Of a DNA stretch of 37,078 bases, positions 1-9,687 are shown one piece after another. Under the pieces are notes generated by a model. It saw only the letters and a list, made by a program, of their open reading frames with translations. It did no database searches and was not told the origin of the DNA. The DNA is taken from the NCBI GenBank assembly GCA_016933595.1, contig JAFGAQ010000167.1, positions 1 to 37,078 of the forward strand, read 5' to 3'. Source of the stretch: Opitutales bacterium. Its GTDB lineage: Bacteria > Verrucomicrobiota > Verrucomicrobiia > Opitutales > JAFGAQ01. How positions within the stretch are numbered: the first letter of the stretch is position 1; each line of letters starts with the position of its first letter. Made by a program: the position numbers and the translations under genes.

Positions 1-624
1 ACTGTCATTGCCGTTATAGCGATTTTGGCCGCTATCATCATCCCATCAGTCGGCAAAGTCAGAGAGAATGCAATCCGGGCGAAATCAGCCACCAACATGA
101 GGTCGGTTGCCCAAGCCTATCTCACCTTCTCGACCACAAACGGACGATCCCGCGCCATTCCAGCATCGACGCCAACGGTTCATGACTGGGCAGGCCACCT
201 GGCAAGGGAAGTCGACTTGAACGATGCGAGCCTGTACTACGTCGACTCCGATCCAATCGTAGCTCAGGCAGCATCCCTCCCCCTCGTGGTCGGGAGTGGT
301 AAAGGCTCAACATTCAGCATATCGGAAGAATTCCGCGCCCTCAATCCCAGCTATGCGGTGGTGGCAGGGATAGCTCCAAATGCCCCCACCACAACGACCC
401 CCCTGATGTTCACCCGCGGCCTGAACCCGGACGGCACATGGGAGCCCACCTCTCCATGGGGCGGCGAGGGCGGACACATTGTCTTTCTGGACGGACATGT
501 CCGCTTCTTCACTGACCTTGCGGAGAACGGAGGCGAGCTGGTTAACTACCAAACACAAGAACGCACATCCGACATCCGCCTTGCAATCAGTCCCGGCGCG
601 GTGATTCTGAACAATACACCCTGA
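1..624 (+). CDS. Pseudopilin-like protein, 5'-truncated by the window (type II secretion GspG-like, H-X9-DG C-terminal motif)
   Basis: Frame 1 is open from base 1 (TVIAVIAILAAIIIPSVGKVRENAIRAKSATNMR, prepilin hydrophobic helix); C-terminus GGHIVFLDGHVRFF fits the H-X9-DG pseudopilin signature. Confidence 0.8.
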   Translation, partial: TVIAVIAILAAIIIPSVGKVRENAIRAKSATNMRSVAQAYLTFSTTNGRSRAIPASTPTVHDWAGHLAREVDLNDASLYYVDSDPIVAQAASLPLVVGSGKGSTFSISEEFRALNPSYAVVAGIAPNAPTTTTPLMFTRGLNPDGTWEPTSPWGGEGGHIVFLDGHVRFFTDLAENGGELVNYQTQERTSDIRLAISPGAVILNNTP

Positions 625-706
625 GCACCAAGCCTGAAGGGAAGAAACCACTGCGACCCGGACCTCATCCAACGCAGCCAATTCCGGAACATCCGGTCAA
701 GACGCC

Positions 707-925
707 CTATTCTCCCGCAGTCTTGCTCACCTCAGACTCACCCTCTGCCACAAGCTCTGCTGCACTACCGGACACCTCTTTCGCTTTGTCCACCGACTTT
801 TTGAGATAAGTGCTCTCTCTGGGCTCTTCAGACTTGGTCGATGCGGGAGGATTCCCACACGCTCCCAGACAAAGTGCGGAGACGACAAAACACAGACCGA
901 TCATTTTGAGGAAGTAATGCTTCAT
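707..925 (-). CDS. Small putative lipoprotein
   Basis: MKHYFLKMIGLCFVVSALCLGACGNPPAS: signal peptide with LGAC lipobox; start placed at internal ATG. Confidence 0.6.
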   Translation of the reverse strand: MKHYFLKMIGLCFVVSALCLGACGNPPASTKSEEPRESTYLKKSVDKAKEVSGSAAELVAEGESEVSKTAGE

Positions 926-1134
926 AACAGATAACGTTTTGAGAACAACGATGTTTAAACGAATCATGGTAACCGATCACCGAGGCCCATGCAAGCCGAC
1001 ACAGGCTTTTCAATGAAGACGCCTAGGCATCGAAGAGACGTGGGAACACGCCATGGATGCGAAACGATTCAAACTACCCCGGAGAACCCCGTTCCCGGCT
1101 TGCACCGGTAGCGGCATCTCTCATATTGAATGCC

Positions 1135-2826
1135 ATGCCCGGAGAATTCCACTCGATCGAAGACACCATTTTTGTAATCGGACATAAGAACCCCGATACC
1201 GACTCCATCTGTTCTGCAATCGGATACGCTGCCTACAAACAGGCGACCGGAGAATCCGGCTACGTGGCTGCACGGTGCGGCAACTCCAACCCGCGCATCG
1301 ATGCTGTCCTGAAGCGCTTCGGAGTGCCACTTCCGGTTTTCATCGGTGATGTCACGCCAAGAGTCCGGGACATTATGAAGCGCAAGCCCCACTGCGCCAA
1401 GCTCTCTGACACCTGCTCCGAAGCACTTGAAGCCATGGATAAGTATGACTTTCGCGCGCTTCCGGTGGTGGACGAAGCCGATCATCTCAAGGGACTGATT
1501 TCGATCTTTCATCTGGGTCAGTATTTCACGCCGCAAGTGCGCAATCCCCTTGAGATGCGAAGGGTCCGGAGCAGAGTTTCCGATATCATCCGGGCGCTCA
1601 AAGCCATGGTGATCCATTCCATTGACACGGAAAGGGAAGAGGAGCTGTTTGTTCGAGTGGGGGCAATGGACATACGTTCTTTCGATCTGTTCCACGACGA
1701 AAAGACCATTCCTGCGAAATCGAGTATCGTCGTGGTCGGAGACCGCTGGGACATTCAGGAAAAGAGCATTCAGCTCGGAGTGAGGTTGCTGGTGATCACC
1801 GGAAACCTCAAAGTGGAAAAAGACATCATAGAACGTGCCATCGACAAGGGCATCAGTCTGGTGGTGAGTCCCTACGACACCGCAACGACATCCTGGATCA
1901 TCCGTTCGGCGACCAGCATACGGCACATCGCGGACCCAGTGGCGCACTCATTCCGCGAGTCGGACACGCTGAGCATGGTCAAACGAAGGATTCTGGAGCA
2001 AGTGGCTCCGCTTTACACCGTGATTGGAGAAGACGAAAGGCTCATCGGGGTATTCTCCAAATCCGACCTATTGCGCCCCGTCAAGACACGTATTGCCTTG
2101 GTTGACCACAATGAAATGAGTCAAGCCGTTGATGGAGCCCGTGAGGTTCAGATCGTAGAAATCATCGACCATCATCGCCTCGGAAACCCGGGAACGGAGC
2201 AACCCGTGCTGTTCATCAATCAACCGGTGGGGTCCACCTCGACAATCGTTGCCGATCTTTTCCGGCGCAGCGGATTGACGCCTGATCCGGCAACTGCCGG
2301 GCTATTGATGGCTGGATTGATTTCCGACACCCTTCACCTGAACAGCCCGACTACAACATCCACGGATCGGGATCACCTATCCTGGCTCTCGGAGATCGCG
2401 AAAACCGATCCATCCGAGCTTGCCCAGCTCATTTTCAATTCCGGAAGCGTGTTACTTGAAGACGATCCAGAGAAGATCATCCTCATGGACTGCAAGACCT
2501 ATGACCATGGAAACCTGAGATTCTCCGTTTCGCAGATCGAAGAACTCGGTTTTGACAATCTCTGGAAACGCTACGATATCCTGATGCGCACACTCGAGAG
2601 CTACAGGAGAAAGAATAACCTGACCTTCTCCGGGCTGCTGGTAACGGACATTAACCATCAGGATTCCCTCTTCCTTGTCACCGGCGACGCATCTCTTGTG
2701 GAATCGATTTCCTATCCCAGGGCCAAGGAACACGGAGTATTTGAGATGAAGGGCGTAGTAAGTCGTAAAAAACAATTGATCCCCTACCTCAGCAGTTGTA
2801 TGAAAAGCATTGGAATACTGCTTTGA
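1135..2826 (+). CDS. ppaC: Manganese-dependent (family II, DHH) inorganic pyrophosphatase with CBS/DRTGG regulatory insert
   Basis: FVIGHKNPDTDS, IIDHHRLGN, QPVGSTST and C-terminal SRKKQLIPYL motifs; about 240-aa CBS-like insert (RDIMKRKPHCAKLSDTCSEALEAMDKYDFRALPVVDE); the ORF is open from 1057 but ATG 1135 fits family N-termini. Confidence 0.9.
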   Translation: MPGEFHSIEDTIFVIGHKNPDTDSICSAIGYAAYKQATGESGYVAARCGNSNPRIDAVLKRFGVPLPVFIGDVTPRVRDIMKRKPHCAKLSDTCSEALEAMDKYDFRALPVVDEADHLKGLISIFHLGQYFTPQVRNPLEMRRVRSRVSDIIRALKAMVIHSIDTEREEELFVRVGAMDIRSFDLFHDEKTIPAKSSIVVVGDRWDIQEKSIQLGVRLLVITGNLKVEKDIIERAIDKGISLVVSPYDTATTSWIIRSATSIRHIADPVAHSFRESDTLSMVKRRILEQVAPLYTVIGEDERLIGVFSKSDLLRPVKTRIALVDHNEMSQAVDGAREVQIVEIIDHHRLGNPGTEQPVLFINQPVGSTSTIVADLFRRSGLTPDPATAGLLMAGLISDTLHLNSPTTTSTDRDHLSWLSEIAKTDPSELAQLIFNSGSVLLEDDPEKIILMDCKTYDHGNLRFSVSQIEELGFDNLWKRYDILMRTLESYRRKNNLTFSGLLVTDINHQDSLFLVTGDASLVESISYPRAKEHGVFEMKGVVSRKKQLIPYLSSCMKSIGILL

Positions 2827-2896
2827 TTGGACATTCAATCCTACGGGACGTTATTCCATCGCACCTCTCGATCAGGCACCCCAAAAAAGGATTCTT

Positions 2897-3364
2897 GTGA
2901 CCCAACAGACGGAAAGACAGATGATCATCGGTTACGGCATATCGGTTGAAGGCCGTATCGAAAACTGTGAACGACTGGTTCTGGACGGTAATCTCTCCGC
3001 CGAACTGGCAGATGTGCAAAGCCTCATCATCAACGAAACCGGCTCATTCCGGGGCAACGGGTCCGTCAAACATGCCGAAATCGGGGGACGCTTTGAAGGA
3101 GAGTTGATTGTTGAGGATCACATCACCATCCTATCGACTGGGCGAATCGATGGAAAAGTCACCTACTCCTCCATTGAGATAAAACCCGGTGGAAAGTTCA
3201 CTGGTGAGATTATCCTTAGGGATGCTGAACCGGAACCGGAAACCATGACGAGCAATCCGCACATGGATGGCAGTTTTGAAATCCCTTCCGGCAACGACGA
3301 CGATCAGGAAGACTATATTGACCGGGCACTCAAAAACCGGATCGCCCAAAGACCGGATCTCTGA
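2897..3364 (+). CDS. Bactofilin (polymer-forming cytoskeletal protein)
   Basis: Beta-helical repeat pattern IIGYGISVEGRIENCERLVLDGNLSAELADVQSLIINETGSFRGNGSVKHAEIGGRFEGELIVEDHITILSTGRIDGKVTYSSIEIKPGGKFTGEI; GTG 2897 is a plausible start (ORF open from 2810). Confidence 0.85.
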   Translation: MTQQTERQMIIGYGISVEGRIENCERLVLDGNLSAELADVQSLIINETGSFRGNGSVKHAEIGGRFEGELIVEDHITILSTGRIDGKVTYSSIEIKPGGKFTGEIILRDAEPEPETMTSNPHMDGSFEIPSGNDDDQEDYIDRALKNRIAQRPDL

Positions 3365-3460
3365 CAACCGGCCATTTTGCTTGAAACCCCGCTTCTGGTC
3401 TGCATACCTGTTCAAAAGCCAGTAACGGGCCAACTCGAATAACTCGTGTAACATACGGGG

Positions 3461-6457
3461 ATGCCAAAACAATTGATCTACACCAGCTACCCAACCGGGA
3501 TTCTCTCCGGACGCTCTGGTTTTCAGACAGTTGCCGCATCTCCAGGGGTGTCAGGAGCGCTTTCGACTCTCCTGGAAAAAGAAAGCTCCTATGATTTCGG
3601 GAAGGCGGCCAGTCACCGGCCGGTAATCCATCGTTTCTGGTCCTGTACGCTCGGAGACGGAATACACCACATTCTCACCCGCATTGGACCCTCGGGCAAC
3701 GATGCAACGGGACGGCCCAATCACATTGCCCACCACCTCATCTTCGATCCCGCCGAATTGCCAGCATGCCCGCCATCGGCGATATTCCTATATTGGAATG
3801 GCTGGGTCAGGCACTGGTCCGGGATCACAAACTGGGAGGAAACCCGGAACCCGTTACCGGCAAAGGCCATATCCGAACCCTTTGGATTTATCGCCAAAGC
3901 CGAACCAGCCTCCGGATGGAAGAAACTCCAAGGCGAACAGGCCAATCCCAAGACTCCATTCAATCTTTCCGGCCCTCTTGTATTCCCTTTTCCAGCCGGA
4001 CAGGAAAACACGTTGCTTCAGGTGTTTCTCGAAAGCCAGGCAACCCTCAATCCCGCGCTGTATTGGGCCTATCCATTCACCACCTGCCTCTCCGAAAGCG
4101 ACAATCCGACGATGTTCACCTGGATTGGATGGATACAAGATCCTATGATCCCGGCCATGCCGCTTCCTGAGGGTTGGGCACACCAGATTGTTGATTTATT
4201 CAACCCCGGCAGCCGTCCGGCGACCGAAGCCCCAAGCCCGGAACCCAAGCCTGCCATCGTCAGAACGACCACGGTCCGACTCACCCCCGTGGAGGATCCG
4301 CCACCCGATTCTTCCGTAAAAGAACCACATGCGGCCACTGATTCCGACCAAGATTCGACCCCTATCCTACAAGGGGATCTGGCAGATGGGTCCGCCCCTC
4401 CCCGACACCTCCATCCGGAGGGAATCCTGGACGACATCTTTGCCAAGGATGAATCGACTGAGCCGCCTATTATCATTCCTGAAGTCAACTTCGACGAATC
4501 CTCAGTTGATCTTCAGCAACGTAAGCCCAAGCCGTTTCTCGCCATTGCTCTCGTAATGGCGGGGATTTTGATGGCCGCTTTTCTGGTCATTTCCTTTCCC
4601 CGGGTTTTATCCTTCATCAACCAATCCCGTTCACCGGTATCCGTAAAACGTGTAGCCAGGCCGGTCGAAAACACTTCAGTTTCAACGGAAGCGGAACCCG
4701 CGTCAGGCACCACGGCCCCTGCCAATCCACTGGATGAAATAGGCGCGATTCTCGCCGGCAATGAGTTCCTACCCGCAAGAGCCTATCTCCTCCAAAATCA
4801 GAACAGCCCAACAAAAGCCCTCAATGAGGATGTGGCGATTCTTGCGGAGTGGGTCAAGACCCAACAAGGACTCCTAAGGGATCTGAACGTCACGCTGGCC
4901 AAGCTCGAAGGAGAAGTGATGGCCCGACAATTGATACCCGGCTTTGAGGAGCGCATCCGATCCGTTCGGGATGAAATGGACAAATTGGCTATTGACCTGA
5001 GGCAAAACACCTCCCTGCGTCTCGAAAAGGCCGAAACCTCCTATCGGGAGTGGCTTGCGGCCTCCAGGCTTCCGATCGCTGAAGCCCCCATTTACTTTCT
5101 TCAGTATTCCCCTACAGGAGAGCGCCCCACCCACACCTTCCAAAACACCCATCCCATCATGCTCAAATGGATGGAGAATCTGAAAGAAACGCTCACAACC
5201 TCGCAAATCGAGCGCATTCAGGTCGACATCATTCCTTTCAGGGGACTCGGAGATGTGGCGTTTCCGACCGACAACCGTTTACCGTTGAGTTTCTGGAAAA
5301 AGTCCGACCGCTCATTCGTATGCTCGATGGACAAGTCGATCGAAATCCTGCAATTCAAAGCATCTTCAGAAGATGGACGGACCATGGATTTTGAATGGCT
5401 GTTTGACTATAGGGGATCGGTCACATCCGGAAACCAGTTGATCCGGTTTCCGTCTCCCCCCCTGTTGGTCCGGTTCCGCAACACCAACACCGGTCAGGTG
5501 TTTTTTGTCATCTGCAACAGTGCGAACGTCGTTCCATTCAACAATCCCCCCGACATCCCGTTCTCACTGCTCAAGTATGATGCATCCACAGCGTCCTTTG
5601 CGCTCCTCGATCCTGTTCTTGCCCGCAAGCTGCGCCTGATCTCGCTCCCTGACGGGTTGTTCCTGCGCATGAGAAGTGGAGATGACCGGTTCCACTTCGC
5701 ATGGGATCCTGCGACCGCAACATTCCATCTGTTTGAGACCTGGGATTTCGAGATCCAAAGTGTTCAAGGCGTCCAGGAAGCCATCGCAAGAGAATTCGGA
5801 GAGCTACGGCACCTTCAGCGGATGCAGCTGGTTCTGAACACATGGAAGGAATTCAAGGCATCCGCCTTCTGGGACATGGGCAAACGCCTTTTGGAACCGA
5901 TGGAAATGCCACCCGAATTGGGGAATTTCGAAGCCTTCAGCAAAGACCGGCCGGTCACCTACCTCGATTACATCCGGGCCATTCTCTCCTACTACGCGAC
6001 CGAAAAAACAATGGTCCGTCCTCAGATTCTTGAACAGTGGATGGCATTCGATGATGCTCAAGGCCCGGACCGCGATGGCCGAATTATTGCTTACCGGGAT
6101 TTGCTAACCCGCTCCGCCAGGCGCTTCCGGACGTTGCTCAAGTCCGAGCAACCCGACAATGTCGAACACTGGAGGCAAATGGTCACCACGCTCGAATTCC
6201 ATCTGCTGGGCCATCAGGAAGCGTTGTTTCTGCAGATTGCCAGCCTAAGCCCTGGGGAAATTGTCCTCGCTGAGACCGGATCAATCAGCGACCCAACCGC
6301 CTCAATCGCTCGCATTGAGGAGCAAATCGCCGCCAGAAAGCTTGAGTTGGACGCGGCAAGTAATCTCGACGACATTCCAGGTATTTCCGAATGGCTTCTG
6401 GATGTCTGCTCACTGGCACCTGAACACACGGCGTTTCCGCTTCTTCGTTTCAAATGA
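3461..6457 (+). CDS. GAP1-N2-like GTPase-associated protein with one TM helix and a large C-terminal coiled-coil/unknown region
   Basis: N-terminus MPKQLIYTSYPTGILSGRSGFQTVAASPGVSGAL and GDGIHHILTRIGPSGNDATGRPNHIAHHLIFDPAELP resembles the GAP1-N2 family; TM near 4534-4600 (FLAIALVMAGILMAAFLVISF) after a Pro/acidic linker. Confidence 0.75.
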   Translation: MPKQLIYTSYPTGILSGRSGFQTVAASPGVSGALSTLLEKESSYDFGKAASHRPVIHRFWSCTLGDGIHHILTRIGPSGNDATGRPNHIAHHLIFDPAELPACPPSAIFLYWNGWVRHWSGITNWEETRNPLPAKAISEPFGFIAKAEPASGWKKLQGEQANPKTPFNLSGPLVFPFPAGQENTLLQVFLESQATLNPALYWAYPFTTCLSESDNPTMFTWIGWIQDPMIPAMPLPEGWAHQIVDLFNPGSRPATEAPSPEPKPAIVRTTTVRLTPVEDPPPDSSVKEPHAATDSDQDSTPILQGDLADGSAPPRHLHPEGILDDIFAKDESTEPPIIIPEVNFDESSVDLQQRKPKPFLAIALVMAGILMAAFLVISFPRVLSFINQSRSPVSVKRVARPVENTSVSTEAEPASGTTAPANPLDEIGAILAGNEFLPARAYLLQNQNSPTKALNEDVAILAEWVKTQQGLLRDLNVTLAKLEGEVMARQLIPGFEERIRSVRDEMDKLAIDLRQNTSLRLEKAETSYREWLAASRLPIAEAPIYFLQYSPTGERPTHTFQNTHPIMLKWMENLKETLTTSQIERIQVDIIPFRGLGDVAFPTDNRLPLSFWKKSDRSFVCSMDKSIEILQFKASSEDGRTMDFEWLFDYRGSVTSGNQLIRFPSPPLLVRFRNTNTGQVFFVICNSANVVPFNNPPDIPFSLLKYDASTASFALLDPVLARKLRLISLPDGLFLRMRSGDDRFHFAWDPATATFHLFETWDFEIQSVQGVQEAIAREFGELRHLQRMQLVLNTWKEFKASAFWDMGKRLLEPMEMPPELGNFEAFSKDRPVTYLDYIRAILSYYATEKTMVRPQILEQWMAFDDAQGPDRDGRIIAYRDLLTRSARRFRTLLKSEQPDNVEHWRQMVTTLEFHLLGHQEALFLQIASLSPGEIVLAETGSISDPTASIARIEEQIAARKLELDAASNLDDIPGISEWLLDVCSLAPEHTAFPLLRFK

Positions 6458-9400
6458 GTCCCAACCCCAAGGCTTTGATTCGGGATATCCTGACCATTCT
6501 CGAGGCGGGGGAACCCGGACTGGAAGGTGTGAGGATTGCTACGGAGTATAGGACACACTGTCAATCGATTCAGGAACGCATCGATCGTTTCATGGAGCTC
6601 TCCCAGGCGGGTCACATCTACGCGGCTCTGGATATCGCAAGAGCTCACCCCCCGCTGCTGGTGGCAATTGAGCAAACCCAGTTCCCGAAAGAGAAGGAAT
6701 GGGCCGAATTCACTTCCCGAAGGGGTCTTCCGACCTTTTACGGATTCAAGCATGAGCATGTCGAACGCATCCGTATGCTTTCAAGCGAAGGCTTCAATGT
6801 TCAGGCCCCTGGATACCGGGCATTCCGGAAGGCCATGCTTGTAAAGGATCGGGCAGCTGCGGCTCAAGCCCTCCAGTCGATCATTGCATCCAACCCCGCA
6901 GAACCAAATGCTCCTGTAGAACTCGCCCGAATTGAGAGACAGGATCTGAACATGATGATGGAGCAGCTCGGGGAAGCCCTCTCCGGTGACGATCCAGCAG
7001 CAATCGAATCCTTGGTGAATTGCATTCACCATCGCGAATGGAGCATCCCGGTTGCTTCGCCCGTTCTGGACCGCGCACTGCGGCGCCTCAATCACAGCCA
7101 AACGGCAAAAGCCCCCACCACAGGGAAATCAACGACCGCTGCCGTTTCGCACCCACCGGATTCGAAGCCATCTGAGCAAGCAGTCGCTCTGGAGGCTGCG
7201 CCGATTGCGCCCCCACCCCCGGTCGACATGCCGCCGGATCCGGGCTTGTCAAAACTCGTATCCCGTTTGACAGTTATTCGGCGGGTCGGATTCTGGAAAG
7301 ACGCCGAAGCCCTCATCGAAGAAGGGAAAACGCTCCTGAAAAGCCCACCGTCTTCTGCTTCCAACCAAACCCTGATCGACCAACTCAGGGATCATTTGAG
7401 CTGGTATGAAACCGAATACAAAAAGGAGCAGCAGGCTGAACAACGGAAACATCTGGTTTCGGCATTCTCCGCACGCATTGCTGAAGACAGCATTCGGACA
7501 GAGCTGGAGCCACTGAATGCGCGTGAGATCAAACGCTTCCGGAAAAGGTTGGTGCAAGAATGGAAGCAAATCCAGTCCTCCGCCCCGGAAGAATCCGCAT
7601 GGCTGAGTGTCACCTTCGGAACTGCACTCGAGACAATAAGCTCCAGTCTTGCCGAACGCAAAGCGAGGCAGGGAATCACTTTCTCCGTCCGGCCCCAGCT
7701 TATTGGATTCCGCCGCATGTGGGCCGTCCCCTTGGCCGCTTTCCTGATCCTCGCCTTCGGGATCGGGATCCACGAGCGGCAGGGAGATATCGCCAGGCGC
7801 GCTGACTTGTTCCGGGTCAACCTTCTGGAAAACGACACCAGAGGTATCCTTAAGGAATACGACTCATACGTTGGAAAACCGCTTCCACGCCTTTTCAAAA
7901 AGTTGAATTCATCCGCGGAGCGCTCTGTCAAACAAGCGCGTGACTGGTTATCCGAAATCGACAACCGGAACGGCAAAATTGAACAGATGATCACCGAGTG
8001 CGAAAGCCTGCTCGCTTCGTATTCGCCGGATTCTGATGAGACAATCCGATTGAACATCGAAACCGCGAAAGACTTCGCCAATCGCTCTTCGAATGACGCT
8101 GCACCCGGTTTGCTAAAGAACCTCAATGCCCTTTCGGTTCGACTCACGAAGGCACGTGAGGCATTTATTGACGACATGCGCAATTCTGTCGAGGAAGACT
8201 TCGAAAAGGCGCGGAGTCTGCTCTCATCGAGCCTGCATTGGGGCATTTTAGACCCCGACGAACTCAGGGAACCCCTCGCAGCCGTCAACGGGCATTTGGC
8301 GGGCCTTGAAACAATCATGATCGAAAAACGGGCGGCACAGTTTCTTCCCGATCTCGACAAAGACTACCGCGACCTAAGGGAATCGATCCGCGAGTTTGAG
8401 ACATCAGCCGCACGGTATCGTCTTCTCGAAGCTGAGCTTGAGATGGCATCCACTCTCGATCAATACCTTACAAAAATTGATGCTTTGGCCAACCTCCGCT
8501 TCGAACGCCTACCGCTTTGCGTGGCGGCCCGGACCATCAGCGCCGACCGTTCGAAGCTGCAAGACCCGCTTCGATACATGTTCATGCCGGAGGACGAGCA
8601 GGGATGGGACCACCTTCTCTCCCACAGGGACATTCCACTCATCCCTATTGTGGCAACGCCCCGGGAGAAAACTGCATTCCAAAGGATCAGCGGTTATGAA
8701 CCACTCTTCTCGATATACGCCTATGAAGTGCAAACCTTTGAAAACGGCCAGCCCGTTTCAGAACCACGCAACATATTCTGCTTGTATCAAGCGGACGTCG
8801 AAAGCATTGAACTCCCTTCCAGCAGACGTCTCCTTCAGACCGTTCAGGTGTATGATTCCGGTTCGGGATCCGACAAACCCTTTTCCAACGAGGTATTCAT
8901 ATGCACAACCGACGTGAATGGAGTTCCCATGGATGGCGACCACCTCCAACTTGATCGCCTGCTTCCGGAATGCGCATTCTTCTCCCAGCTGCGCACCCTT
9001 GCGATGTTTGATGAAAACAACGGGACCTTCGAAAAATCCCTGATGGAGGTCATGGATCTTGTCGCTGCCGACAGTTTTATTGACCCGATATTCAAAGCAT
9101 TCCTCATGCAGGAGCTTTATGCGTTCATGTCGGTCAGACCGTATGACTGGGGCCTGAACCTCAGTCCCTTCGTATCTGTCCATCAAAGAAGAATCCGGGC
9201 ATTGGCCGGTCGTATCAAACCATTTGACTGGCTGGACGATTCCAAACGCGAGAGAATTTCCCCTGCGTTGCGGGCATTGTTTGAAGAAAACTCGAGACTA
9301 TCCTATTTCAAACAGGCCCTTGCGATGCGTTCCCTCATGATAGAGTGTCTCGATCAACCGGTTCTGTATGCCGGCCATCTCGATCGTGAAGGGAAATGGG

Positions 9401-9672
9401 TTCCATCCTCATCGGATCCGATTCAGAACCGTCTATTCGGATTGGACTCCATTGGCGACATTCAAGGAATCCTATCGGTTCAGATCGAGAAACGGCAAAC
9501 CGAAATGCTTGCTCAAGGGAAACCGCTCTCCCCGCTTCTGCGGTTCAAGGACACCCCCGATACCCTTTTGAACAGGGTTATTGATGCCACGGGTCTTGAT
9601 CTTACCAAAGACCCACATCGGACCCTCCTTCCCTCCATATTCCTACCCTCCATCCGGGCTTCCCTGCCCTGA
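6454..9672 (+). CDS. Large single-TM, coiled-coil rich protein of unknown function
   Basis: 1072-aa ORF; ATG overlaps the upstream TGA (ATGA); TM AVPLAAFLILAFGIGI near 7717-7770; charged helical segments on both sides; Pro-rich linker PIAPPPPVDMPPDP. Confidence 0.8.
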   Translation: MSPNPKALIRDILTILEAGEPGLEGVRIATEYRTHCQSIQERIDRFMELSQAGHIYAALDIARAHPPLLVAIEQTQFPKEKEWAEFTSRRGLPTFYGFKHEHVERIRMLSSEGFNVQAPGYRAFRKAMLVKDRAAAAQALQSIIASNPAEPNAPVELARIERQDLNMMMEQLGEALSGDDPAAIESLVNCIHHREWSIPVASPVLDRALRRLNHSQTAKAPTTGKSTTAAVSHPPDSKPSEQAVALEAAPIAPPPPVDMPPDPGLSKLVSRLTVIRRVGFWKDAEALIEEGKTLLKSPPSSASNQTLIDQLRDHLSWYETEYKKEQQAEQRKHLVSAFSARIAEDSIRTELEPLNAREIKRFRKRLVQEWKQIQSSAPEESAWLSVTFGTALETISSSLAERKARQGITFSVRPQLIGFRRMWAVPLAAFLILAFGIGIHERQGDIARRADLFRVNLLENDTRGILKEYDSYVGKPLPRLFKKLNSSAERSVKQARDWLSEIDNRNGKIEQMITECESLLASYSPDSDETIRLNIETAKDFANRSSNDAAPGLLKNLNALSVRLTKAREAFIDDMRNSVEEDFEKARSLLSSSLHWGILDPDELREPLAAVNGHLAGLETIMIEKRAAQFLPDLDKDYRDLRESIREFETSAARYRLLEAELEMASTLDQYLTKIDALANLRFERLPLCVAARTISADRSKLQDPLRYMFMPEDEQGWDHLLSHRDIPLIPIVATPREKTAFQRISGYEPLFSIYAYEVQTFENGQPVSEPRNIFCLYQADVESIELPSSRRLLQTVQVYDSGSGSDKPFSNEVFICTTDVNGVPMDGDHLQLDRLLPECAFFSQLRTLAMFDENNGTFEKSLMEVMDLVAADSFIDPIFKAFLMQELYAFMSVRPYDWGLNLSPFVSVHQRRIRALAGRIKPFDWLDDSKRERISPALRALFEENSRLSYFKQALAMRSLMIECLDQPVLYAGHLDREGKWVPSSSDPIQNRLFGLDSIGDIQGILSVQIEKRQTEMLAQGKPLSPLLRFKDTPDTLLNRVIDATGLDLTKDPHRTLLPSIFLPSIRASLP

Positions 9673-9687
9673 TGTCAGACTTGGCAG

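Noticed and set aside
1069-1947. 292-aa minus-strand ORF
   Set aside because: Antisense to the pyrophosphatase gene with clear DHH motifs
7392-8360. 322-aa minus-strand ORF
   Set aside because: Ser/Arg-rich shadow ORF opposite the 1072-aa gene, which is in an operon with overlapping starts and stops
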